Shown: in pieces, positions 1 through 6,624 of the stretch
Layout: each line of letters starts with the position of its first letter
Numbering within the stretch: position 1 is the stretch's first letter
Assembly: GCA_024278285.1 (NCBI GenBank)
Contig: JAJRTM010000876.1
Coordinates: 1-6,737 of the forward strand
DNA from: Planctomycetota bacterium
GTDB lineage: Bacteria; Planctomycetota; Planctomycetia; Planctomycetales; Planctomycetaceae
Reading direction: 5' to 3'
DNA: 6,737 nucleotides
Position numbers and translations under genes: made by a program
Notes under the pieces: generated by a model
What the model saw: the letters and a program-made list of their open reading frames with translations, nothing else
Told to the model about the DNA's origin: nothing
Database searches by the model: none

Positions 1-2
1 AT

Positions 3-2072
3 GGCAAAAAAGGAGCCACCTCGAAATGTGCAATCAAAGCGGGGGATCGACTTTATACGCACGTCAATAAATTACTTGTCGCGATTGAGCTTCCGAAAGA
101 TAAATCGGCAAAACCAAAACTCGCCTGGAAAAAAGAACTGGATGGTATCCCCGCCAGTTTGATCGCAGCAGACGGCAAACTTTTTGTGACATTAACTGAT
201 GGAAAGATTCTCTGTTTTGGTGAAAATTCGACTTCGGTGAAGAAGCACCTGTTCCCAAATACAAAGCTGGCAAAACAGAATTCAGCAAGCAGCGAGCAAG
301 TTTCGCATATTCTGGAACAATCGAAAGTGAACGAGGGATATGCAGTCGTTCTGGGATTTGATCAGCCCGACTTTGTGGAGGAATTGCTGGCTCGTTCAAA
401 ATTGAAGCTGATTGTTGTCGAGAAAGATCGCAGCAAGGTGAATGCGTTACGGCAGCGGCTTGCTGATGCCAATTTGTATGGTTCGCGAGTCGAACTGTTT
501 GTGGGCGATCCAGAAACATTCCAATTCCCGTCTTATCTGGCAAGCTTGATGATTCACCAATCTGCTGGCGATGACAAACCGATTTCGGAGGCAACGTTGT
601 CTCATCTCTACAAAGCATTGCGACCCTACGGCGGTACGTTATGGTTGCAGAATGCCTCGAAACAGGTTGGTCAACTGAAGCAGCATATCGCCAAACAAAA
701 ACTTGCGGCTGCCAAACTGACGCAGGAAAGTGAATCGCTTCTGATTCGTAAAGTCGGGCCTCTTCCCGGTTCTGCAGACTGGACACACGAAGGAGGCGAT
801 GCGGGCAGAACGTACTTTTCGCGTGATGATCTTGTAAAAGCACCACTTGGAATTCTCTGGTATGGCGATGGTCCGGATCATGGATTCTACAAGCATAAAG
901 ATTACGGACGAGGCGTCAAACCACATGTGGCAGGAGGGCGAATGTTCGCCTTCGATGATATTCGACAACTACTCAGCGGCGTCGATGCCTACACCGGGCG
1001 ACTGCTCTGGAATTTCAAAACGGGAACTCCGTTTGTTCGATACGTATCGCTTCCCGATGGCGTGTTTGTCGGGCGAAATCTGCAATGCGATCTGCTGAAC
1101 CCTGCCACCGGCGAGATTGAAAAGACGTATCATTGCCTGCTCGATAAAAAACCGGGTGATGTCTGGGGCGTGGTTGATGTGCGCGTCACGCCGTCTCATC
1201 TGTTTGTTGCGCTGGGAAAGGATTTGCCTCCTGGTCATTCCCACCCCGCGATTGAATCTGGCTTATGGGATTGCGAAGCGTTGTTTGCGTTTGATCGAAA
1301 AAGTGGGAAGCAGTTGTGGGCGAAGTTTCCTAAACATCGCTACAATATTCATGCAATTTCCATGGGAGGCGGCTTGGTTTTTGCAACTGATTCAATGGCT
1401 CCGCTGGAAGCCGACAAACTGAAACGGCGTGGTTTACTCCCAGAAGAAACTCCTTCGATCACGTATGCGTTCGAGGCAAGCACCGGTGAAATAAAGTGGG
1501 AGCATACCGCGAAATACGATTTCAAAGCGATGACCGGACGCGGTCCACTCGCAATTCGACCGTATGATGACTGGGTTTCCTTTTCGCGGGAAAAACAAAT
1601 TGTCCTGCTTGGCAAGTTGTATCAGGCAATTGCGATCGATGCGAAAACCGGTAAGAAACTGTGGGAGAATCGCGCGGGCTTACAACCGATTATTATGCGA
1701 GAAGAGACGTTCATCAATCAGGCAGGGAATCGGTATGATCTGGTTACCGGCGAGATGGTCAACAAGTCGCGACTGTTTACCAGGTCGGGCGGTTGCAACT
1801 ACACGGTTGGCAATAAGCATTTGCTTTTCCTGCGAAACAAATGTGCTTCTTATGTTGATATCGAAAGTAAGAAAGAGTACAGCTTGCGAAACTTGCGTTC
1901 GGGATGCAGTAACTCACTTGTTGCAGCGGACGGATTATTGAACGTCCCCTGTTTTTCAACCGGCTGCGTTTGCAACTACCCGCTGCAAACATCGTTCGCG
2001 ATGAAGTACATGCCGGAATCAGAAAAATGGGCCGGCGAGAAAGCGTTTCAGTTAATCAAACCGGAAAAGTAA
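3..2072 (+). CDS. PQQ-like beta-propeller protein with embedded methyltransferase-like segment (5' end missing)
   Basis: The reading frame is open from the first bases of the window to a TAA at 2070-2072, giving 689 visible codons, so the true start lies upstream. A TTG at 159 is only an internal Leu codon: the 52 codons before it already read as propeller strands (AGDRLYTHVNKLLVAIEL). Seen: PQQ-like blade motifs such as DAYTGRLLW (about nt 987-1013), FDRKSGKQLW, FEASTGEIKW and IDAKTGKKLW. A Rossmann-like block at nt 291-653 (VVLGFDQPDFVEEL, then IVVEKD, then VGDPETF) resembles a class I SAM-dependent methyltransferase fold. The tail (nt 1794-1973) holds several Cys residues (GGCNY, NKCASY, RSGCSNS, PCFSTGCVCNY). 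This layout matches, from memory, a propeller family common in Planctomycetota, often labelled BamB-like or PQQ-binding-like. Substrate and location are unknown; any signal peptide would lie outside the window. Most confident about the propeller, less about the methyltransferase-like part, and unable to assign a reaction. Confidence 0.9.
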   Translation, partial: GKKGATSKCAIKAGDRLYTHVNKLLVAIELPKDKSAKPKLAWKKELDGIPASLIAADGKLFVTLTDGKILCFGENSTSVKKHLFPNTKLAKQNSASSEQVSHILEQSKVNEGYAVVLGFDQPDFVEELLARSKLKLIVVEKDRSKVNALRQRLADANLYGSRVELFVGDPETFQFPSYLASLMIHQSAGDDKPISEATLSHLYKALRPYGGTLWLQNASKQVGQLKQHIAKQKLAAAKLTQESESLLIRKVGPLPGSADWTHEGGDAGRTYFSRDDLVKAPLGILWYGDGPDHGFYKHKDYGRGVKPHVAGGRMFAFDDIRQLLSGVDAYTGRLLWNFKTGTPFVRYVSLPDGVFVGRNLQCDLLNPATGEIEKTYHCLLDKKPGDVWGVVDVRVTPSHLFVALGKDLPPGHSHPAIESGLWDCEALFAFDRKSGKQLWAKFPKHRYNIHAISMGGGLVFATDSMAPLEADKLKRRGLLPEETPSITYAFEASTGEIKWEHTAKYDFKAMTGRGPLAIRPYDDWVSFSREKQIVLLGKLYQAIAIDAKTGKKLWENRAGLQPIIMREETFINQAGNRYDLVTGEMVNKSRLFTRSGGCNYTVGNKHLLFLRNKCASYVDIESKKEYSLRNLRSGCSNSLVAADGLLNVPCFSTGCVCNYPLQTSFAMKYMPESEKWAGEKAFQLIKPEK

Positions 2073-2090
2073 GCCTCAGTTAAACAGCAA

Positions 2091-2113
2091 CCGACGAATC
2101 TTTGATCCGTCGG
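2091..2113 (+). terminator. Hairpin just downstream of the propeller gene (possible terminator)
   Basis: The arms CCGACGAATC and GATCCGTCGG form a 10-bp stem with one A/C mismatch around a TTT loop, starting 18 bases after the stop codon. No T-tract follows (the next bases are ATGGTCCGC), so it is not a classical intrinsic terminator. It may instead stabilise the mRNA 3' end or act with Rho. Confidence 0.35.
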
Positions 2114-2153
2114 ATGGTCCGCTTGCACCCATCAAATGTGGTTTCCAACGCAA

Positions 2154-2338
2154 TTGTTTAACGGCAAGCCGAAGGCGACTGCGTAGACAGGTGTGCCATT
2201 GTTACCATATAGTATCGCAGAGAAAAACCGAAATCGTCATCACCCGGCATTCTACCTGACGCGGTTGATCTTGTTTCGTTTAAGAGCAAGCCTTCATCAG
2301 CCCGCCTACGCAGTCGCCTTCGGCTTGCCGTTAAACAA
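2154..2338. repeat. Long inverted repeat in the convergent intergenic region
   Basis: The left arm (2154-2186) and right arm (2306-2338) are perfect reverse complements over 33 bases. The match extends inward about 5 more bases with two mismatches (to 2191 and from 2301). The arm core contains CGGCAAGCCG, itself a small palindrome, and GCCGAAGGC. The 119-base interior has no credible ORF. No transposase and no convincing target-site duplication is visible (left flank ...CGCAA, right flank ATCT...). It lies between the stop codons of two convergent genes; the right arm ends 16 bases beyond the RNase D stop. It could be a MITE-like or REP-type dispersed repeat, or a structured element serving both transcripts. 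The repeat is certain; its identity is inference. Confidence 0.85.
2278..2292 (+). repeat. Degenerate third copy of the inverted-repeat arm
   Basis: GTTTAAGAGCAAGCC matches the left arm's GTTTAACGGCAAGCC at 13 of 15 positions, in the same orientation. It can therefore pair with the right arm at 2322-2336, giving a shorter hairpin that competes with the outer stem. Confidence 0.6.
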
Positions 2339-2354
2339 ATCTAATCTGTAACGA

Positions 2355-3566
2355 TTATTTACTTTTATCGTTCACTCGTTCGAAAACGAGTGGGTGATCG
2401 GAGTGGGCATCTTTGACGCGTAGCGAGACACGACCATCGAGCAAGTCTTCGAGTAGTTCGCCGCATATTTCGTAACGCCAGCCGGTTGCCAGGCGAGGCA
2501 GGTTTTCCTGATCGTCTTTTTCAGAAAAATGCCAGCGGACGAAATCTCGCAGGTCATTGGTTGTCCCGACCATTGCAGGGGAGAGGTCGCATTCTGCACA
2601 GCGATTCGCCATCGCAATGGCAAGCAGTTTGCCGAGCGCCTGTTCTTCCTGCTTGGAATTATCTGGTTGATGAGAACGGATTTTAGCAGGCAGTTCAGAA
2701 TCTGGCAGTTCCATCGCCGCTTCAATCTGCTTCAATAATTCTGAAACATGCCTTTTGTAGCTGCCTCGCTGCATGTCGCGGGAAGAAAGAATTTCTGCTT
2801 CGGAAGTTGGCTTGCGGTGTGCGGCATCAACCAGTAAATCATCCCGCAAAATAGAACGGACCGGGCGGTCCAGCTTGTCCGCGGTCGCCTCTCGCCATTG
2901 GAATAACGCTCGCGCGATCGCGAGTTCTCTGCGGGAAAGCCGGGCGATTTTAGGCAGCCTGACCCAGGCATCGCCCCGCTGTTGTTGAGACAAAACGAGT
3001 GAATCGATAAAACTCTGGCATTCTTCATCAGCCCATTCAGTTCGCTTTGTCTTTTTTAATTGACGTTTCTGTTTGGCTGCAATTTGAATCAGGTACAGAA
3101 CATCTTCGAGGGCGTATTCAATTTGTTTTTTGGTCAGCGGTCGGCGTCCCCAATCGGTACGGGTTTCTCGACCGTGGATTTTTGCGTTCGCCATTTTCTG
3201 GACTATCGCAGAATGAGAAAGCGGGAACCCTCGGCTCAACAATCCCTGTACGATTTGCACATCGATTAAATTGGCGGGCGGCTTTTGGATCGCATTCCAG
3301 CAGAATAGAATTTCTTCCCGACCGCCATGGATGACGATGTTCGTTTCTTCATTCGCCATGATCTCCCACCAGGCGGTTAGATCGGTCACTTCCAGTGAAT
3401 CGACCGCAACGGTTTCCTGTTCGGTCGCAAATTGCAGCAAACATAAACGTGGGCGAAATGTATGTTCGGAAATAAATTCGGTATCAAAAGCAATCGCAGG
3501 GGCCTTGGCTAAGCGAGTGCAAAGGCTGTCAAATTCAGATTGGCTGGTAATGAGTCTGGAAGGCAT
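2355..3566 (-). CDS. rnd: Ribonuclease D-type 3'-5' exonuclease (DEDDy family) with HRDC domain
   Basis: This 403-residue protein should trim RNA 3' ends, such as tRNA precursors, in the cytoplasm using two metal ions. Seen: ExoI FDTEF (D28, E30), ExoII IHGGREEIL (E85 where the family usually has Asp), and ExoIII Y151-ALE-D155 preceded by GRETRTDWGRRPL. These numbers coincide with E. coli RNase D as I recall it (D28, E30, D85, Y151, D155). An HRDC domain covers about residues 203-285 (RLPKIARLSRRELAIARALF), followed by a variable linker and a second helical C-terminal domain at about 305-385. Length is normal for the family. The start is ATG at 3564-3566; only a weak GAAAAG lies upstream. The gene follows argS by 44 bases and is probably co-transcribed with it. 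The family call is firm; cellular substrates are inferred. Confidence 0.93.
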   Translation of the reverse strand: MPSRLITSQSEFDSLCTRLAKAPAIAFDTEFISEHTFRPRLCLLQFATEQETVAVDSLEVTDLTAWWEIMANEETNIVIHGGREEILFCWNAIQKPPANLIDVQIVQGLLSRGFPLSHSAIVQKMANAKIHGRETRTDWGRRPLTKKQIEYALEDVLYLIQIAAKQKRQLKKTKRTEWADEECQSFIDSLVLSQQQRGDAWVRLPKIARLSRRELAIARALFQWREATADKLDRPVRSILRDDLLVDAAHRKPTSEAEILSSRDMQRGSYKRHVSELLKQIEAAMELPDSELPAKIRSHQPDNSKQEEQALGKLLAIAMANRCAECDLSPAMVGTTNDLRDFVRWHFSEKDDQENLPRLATGWRYEICGELLEDLLDGRVSLRVKDAHSDHPLVFERVNDKSK

Positions 3567-3610
3567 GTTAGAAAACGCGTTCTTTTCAAGATCGAAATAT
3601 TACAGGTTCT

Positions 3611-5575
3611 CTACATTCTATCTGATGTATCGATTCCCAGCAAACTAAGCCCCTGTTTCATGGTTCGGGCGGTTAAATTGCACAATTTAAGCCTGCTCAT
3701 TCGTATTTTGGGATCTTCTTCTTTTGCTACGGTGCAATGTTCATAGAAGGAACTGAACGCGTTTGCTGTTTCGAACAGGTAGTTTGTCAGAAGATTCGGG
3801 CGGTATTCCTGGGCGACATTGGCGAGTGCTTCTTCAAATCGCAGCAGTTGTAAACCGAGTGCGCGTTCTGCATCGTGCTGAAGTGAAATGGCTGCTGTTG
3901 TATCAGCTTGGACTTCTTCTCTGGAAAGGCCTGCTTTTCGGAAGATGCCACAAATTCGAGCGAATGCGTACTGCATATAGGTCGCGGTATCGCCCGTCAT
4001 GGAAAGCATTTTATCCCAGTCGAAAACGTAATCGCTTTCTCGGTTATGATGCAAGTCGGCGTATTTGATGCCACCCAGTCCGATGATTTCTGCAATTCGT
4101 TGACGCTGTTGTTCATCCAGTTCCGTACCGTTCGGTTTGCGGTCATCGTTTACATCAACAATTTTACGCGCTCGGGTGATCGATTCATCAAGCAAACTTT
4201 CCAAGCCGATCGTATCCCCCGCACGGGTTTTGAATGGCTTGTTATCTTTGCCCATCACGGTGCCAAAACTGACGTGCTGCATTTCTGCCTGATCGTAGCC
4301 CCATAATTTTGAAACATCAAACAGAAGTTGAAAATGTTCGCTTTGACGTTTATCGACAACATACAAAATGGTATCTGCTTTAAGTTCATCAACGCGATAC
4401 TGAATGGTCGCCAGGTCAGTCGTTGCGTATGTGAAGGCACCATCTTGTTTCTGAATGATAAACGGAGCCTTGTTCCCCTCGACAAAAACGCAGATCGCTC
4501 CTTGAGATTCAGAAGCAAGCCCTTTCTTCTTCAGGTCATCAACAACATCACCCAACATTGGTTGATAGTAACTTTCCCCCAGTATCAGGTCGAAATGAAT
4601 TCCAAGTCGTTTGTAAACAACTTCCATTGCATCGTTGCAGGCTGGCAAAAAGTCATTCCACAGCTTGATATTTTCTTCATCGCCTGCGTGTAGTTTCGCG
4701 GTTTCTTCCCGAGTGAGCTTCACAATCTGCGGGTGTTCGTTAACCAACTCAAGCAATTCCGGTTGATTCTGAATCGCTTCAATTTTCTTTTGGGCAGAGG
4801 CTAATGTCTCGCGCGATCCTGCTAACGTGCTGCGTAGTTTCTTGATCGCTTTCTTCTGTTTTTTGTCTTCGGGATTCGCTGCCGTTTCTGCTTTACTTAA
4901 TGCCTGCCCTGCTGTTTCGACATTCTGCTGAAGTTTTTCAAGTTGAGCGGAAGTGCTGTGATAATCACAAAGCTGACTGACGAGCCGGTACAATCGCGAT
5001 AATTCTCCCACCAGGTTTTTCTGATACGCAGCTTCATCGAGAAAGTTTTTGTAGCCGTACAGGATCATTCCGAACTGAGTTCCCCAGTCGCCAATATGAT
5101 TATCGGTGACGACATCGTGTCCCAGGAATTTGAGGATACGAGCTAACGCATCTCCAATAACGGTACTTCGCAAATGCCCCACGTGCATCGGCTTGGCGAC
5201 ATTGGGGGAAGAAAAATCGATAATGGTTTTCTGAGCCGTTTTACTTTCAGCAACGCCTAGCCGTTCATCTTGCAGGCTGTTTTGAAGTTGCTGTTCGAGA
5301 TAATTCGTCTTTAATTTCAGATTGATAAACCCAGGGCCAGCCACATCCGGCGTTTCACAAAAATCATCAACCGAAAGTTTTTCGATGATTAACGCAGCGA
5401 TTTCACGCGGCTGTTTCCCCAGTTTTTTTCCAAGCGGCATCGCGCAATTTGCCTGGAAATCGCCGAACTGCGTGTTCTGTGATGGAAACACCATGTTCGC
5501 GTAAGAAGCAGGTTCATCAACAATTTCAGATAACGCGACTGCAAAACGTTCTCTCAAGACCGTCAGGATATTCAT
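3611..5575 (-). CDS. argS: Arginyl-tRNA synthetase
   Basis: Class I synthetase that charges tRNA-Arg with arginine using ATP in the cytoplasm. Seen in order: an N-terminal Add1-type domain (about residues 1-90, including QFGDFQANCAM and GPGFINLKL); the catalytic start FSSPNVAKPMHVGHLRST with the HIGH-type signature HVGH at 131-134; DNHIGDWGTQFGM at 158-170; FTYATTDLAT at 381-390; and GKDNKPFKTRAG at 442-453, where canonical KMSKS is absent, as in many ArgRS. The DALR anticodon-binding helices run from about 530 and end in the typical ...LLGIDTSDRM. The protein has 654 residues, longer than the common 550-590. The excess is a Lys/Glu/Gln-rich, probably coiled-coil insert at about 203-283. The start is ATG at 5573-5575 with no clear Shine-Dalgarno sequence; the TAG stop is at 3611-3613. 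It sits between rsfS and the RNase D gene on the same strand. Confidence 0.97.
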   Translation of the reverse strand: MNILTVLRERFAVALSEIVDEPASYANMVFPSQNTQFGDFQANCAMPLGKKLGKQPREIAALIIEKLSVDDFCETPDVAGPGFINLKLKTNYLEQQLQNSLQDERLGVAESKTAQKTIIDFSSPNVAKPMHVGHLRSTVIGDALARILKFLGHDVVTDNHIGDWGTQFGMILYGYKNFLDEAAYQKNLVGELSRLYRLVSQLCDYHSTSAQLEKLQQNVETAGQALSKAETAANPEDKKQKKAIKKLRSTLAGSRETLASAQKKIEAIQNQPELLELVNEHPQIVKLTREETAKLHAGDEENIKLWNDFLPACNDAMEVVYKRLGIHFDLILGESYYQPMLGDVVDDLKKKGLASESQGAICVFVEGNKAPFIIQKQDGAFTYATTDLATIQYRVDELKADTILYVVDKRQSEHFQLLFDVSKLWGYDQAEMQHVSFGTVMGKDNKPFKTRAGDTIGLESLLDESITRARKIVDVNDDRKPNGTELDEQQRQRIAEIIGLGGIKYADLHHNRESDYVFDWDKMLSMTGDTATYMQYAFARICGIFRKAGLSREEVQADTTAAISLQHDAERALGLQLLRFEEALANVAQEYRPNLLTNYLFETANAFSSFYEHCTVAKEEDPKIRMSRLKLCNLTARTMKQGLSLLGIDTSDRM

Positions 5576-5630
5576 GCTCGTATCTTATTCAATGAAATGC
5601 TGCGCGAAACTGACAGGATATTTTAGGCGA

Positions 5631-5653
5631 ACCGGGTCAGTGATGACCCTGGT
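5631..5653 (-). other. Hairpin upstream of argS
   Basis: GGGTCA and TGACCC pair perfectly around a GTGA loop (on the + strand). The stem extends by ACC/GGT with one bulged T. It lies about 55 bases before the argS start, in what would be the argS leader if rsfS and argS are co-transcribed. Function unknown. Confidence 0.5.
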
Positions 5654-5663
5654 AACATTCGCG

Positions 5664-5686
5664 TGTAGATTGCAAGCCGATCTACA
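5664..5686 (-). other. Hairpin in the rsfS-argS gap
   Basis: TGTAGAT and ATCTACA form a perfect 7-bp stem around a 9-base loop. It is the middle of three hairpins in this 188-base gap. No T-run follows on either strand, so it is unlikely to be an intrinsic terminator. Confidence 0.5.
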
Positions 5687-5698
5687 ACAGCAGAGTAA

Positions 5699-5719
5699 CC
5701 AGGGGGTTAACACCCCCGG
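5699..5719. repeat. GC-rich palindrome in the rsfS-argS gap (REP-like)
   Basis: GGGGGT and ACCCCC pair around a TAAC loop, and outer CC/GG pairs are possible with one bulged A. The run of G and C stands out from the surrounding sequence. It lies 45 bases past the rsfS stop on the minus strand and lacks a following T-tract. It resembles short intergenic palindromes dispersed in bacterial genomes, but a single copy cannot show that. Confidence 0.5.
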
Positions 5720-5763
5720 CTCGCCTGAAACTTGTTTGGGTCCAGCTATGCCGGGTTAACCAA

Positions 5764-6225
5764 TCAGGATTCACTTTGCGATTCGAGAATGGCTTTCCAG
5801 TCGACTTTTTCTGCATCGCCCCAGAGTCGTTCCAGGTCGTATATCTCGCGATATTCGGGATCGAACACATGCAGGACGACATCGCCATAATCTTGCAGGA
5901 TCCAGTTGTTGCTGGTGTATCCTTCGATGCCCAGCCTTTTCGATCCCTGATCAGCCATCATGCGATCTGCTTCTTCAATAATGGCATGAAGCTGCCGACG
6001 GCTTTTTCCTGTCGTGATCACAAAGAAATCAAATTCAGGAGTTATTTTAGTCAGATCGAGAACGACAATATTATCGCCACGAAATTCATCTGCAACCTGC
6101 GCACATCGGCAAGCAAGTAGCCGCGACTGATTCAATTGCTCAGGATTGCGTTCATAATTGGAACTGAGGCTTTCGCTTGCAGCTTCAAGATCGGAACTTT
6201 GTGGAGTGCTTTCAGTAATGGTCAC
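5764..6225 (-). CDS. rsfS: Ribosomal silencing factor RsfS (YbeB/Iojap family)
   Basis: RsfS binds ribosomal protein uL14 on the large subunit and blocks subunit joining when nutrients are short. Seen: the complete Iojap/RsfS domain in the last roughly 120 residues, including NIVVLDLTKI, FDFFVITTGKSRRQL, GYTSNNWILQDYGDVVLHVF and the family hallmark EIYDLERLWGDA. I chose GTG at 6223-6225 (153 residues) because AAGGA sits 4 bases upstream. The longer frame could begin at TTG 6289-6291 (175 residues), which has no Shine-Dalgarno sequence; an in-frame TAA at 6316-6318 bars anything longer, and no ATG exists before the domain. The N-terminal 30 or so residues are Ser/Glu-rich and probably disordered. 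It is the first gene of a minus-strand run with argS and the RNase D gene. The family is certain; the start codon is moderately so. Confidence 0.94.
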   Translation of the reverse strand: MTITESTPQSSDLEAASESLSSNYERNPEQLNQSRLLACRCAQVADEFRGDNIVVLDLTKITPEFDFFVITTGKSRRQLHAIIEEADRMMADQGSKRLGIEGYTSNNWILQDYGDVVLHVFDPEYREIYDLERLWGDAEKVDWKAILESQSES

Positions 6226-6229
6226 GATT

Positions 6230-6234
6230 TCCTT
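6230..6234 (-). promoter_or_regulatory. Ribosome binding site deciding the rsfS start
   Basis: On the minus strand AAGGA is followed by AATC and then GTG (6225-6223). The spacing is slightly short but this is the only purine-rich match near any candidate start of rsfS. Confidence 0.5.
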
Positions 6235-6316
6235 ACCAACATTTTTAATTGACACAACGTGCGGGGTCGTATTCGATACGCGCAACTTCAAGAGATGCTG
6301 CGAAGTTAACCCCCCT

Positions 6317-6331
6317 TATAATACACTATTA
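6317..6331. promoter_or_regulatory. Candidate -10 elements in the divergent intergenic region
   Basis: TATAAT occurs on the + strand (6317-6322) and overlaps TATTAT on the minus strand (6323-6318). A second minus-strand option is TTGCTC (6355-6350), 18 bases, then TAATAG (6331-6326), which would drive rsfS. No good -35 box accompanies the + strand TATAAT. These are pattern matches only. Confidence 0.25.
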
Positions 6332-6615
6332 AAACAGGGAGAGGGTTTCGAGCAAAGCTTGTGGCTCCCAGAATTGACAATTTCTATCGAATTCGGTTCG
6401 CCTGGGGCAAAAAATCATACTAAAATCTGGCATCAGAACCAATAAACAAAGGAGCTTTATTTTACTATCCCCAAAAGGTGACCGCATGGATACCACCTCG
6501 GTGCTGCTGTGTATAAACATTGATGAGAATTGCACCAAGCGAGATAATTTGTCATGCTCGACTTATGCTGCTGTGTTGATGTGTCAGCATGCAAGGAGAT
6601 GCTTACTGAAACTTT

Positions 6616-6624
6616 GGAGAGGGG
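6616..6624 (+). promoter_or_regulatory. Ribosome binding site of the Tat-signal gene
   Basis: GGAGAGGGG, with GGAG ending 7 bases before ATG 6627. This is the best Shine-Dalgarno match in the window and places the start directly at the signal peptide. Confidence 0.7.

Noticed and set aside
159..161. TTG as the start of the propeller protein
   Set aside because: The same frame is open to the window edge and the 52 upstream codons read as propeller strands, so this is an internal Leu.
1..162. A frame beginning with ATG at position 1 (53 codons)
   Set aside because: It overlaps the propeller frame that starts at position 3 and is open from the window edge. Its product is low-complexity, with no recognisable motif.
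64..846. A 260-residue open frame antisense to the propeller gene
   Set aside because: The + strand encodes clear propeller and Rossmann-like motifs here. The antisense product has no recognisable domain and is rich in Arg, Ser and Gln, typical of a shadow frame.
2140..2350. A complete insertion sequence
   Set aside because: The repeat element is only about 185 bases, has no transposase frame, and shows no convincing target-site duplication.
5576..5763. T-box riboswitch controlling argS
   Set aside because: No T-box consensus, specifier stem or terminator with a U-run is visible, and T-boxes are not expected in this lineage.
6374..6402. TTGACA at 6374 as the -35 box of a + strand promoter
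   Set aside because: The bases 16-18 positions downstream (around 6396-6403) do not resemble a -10 box.
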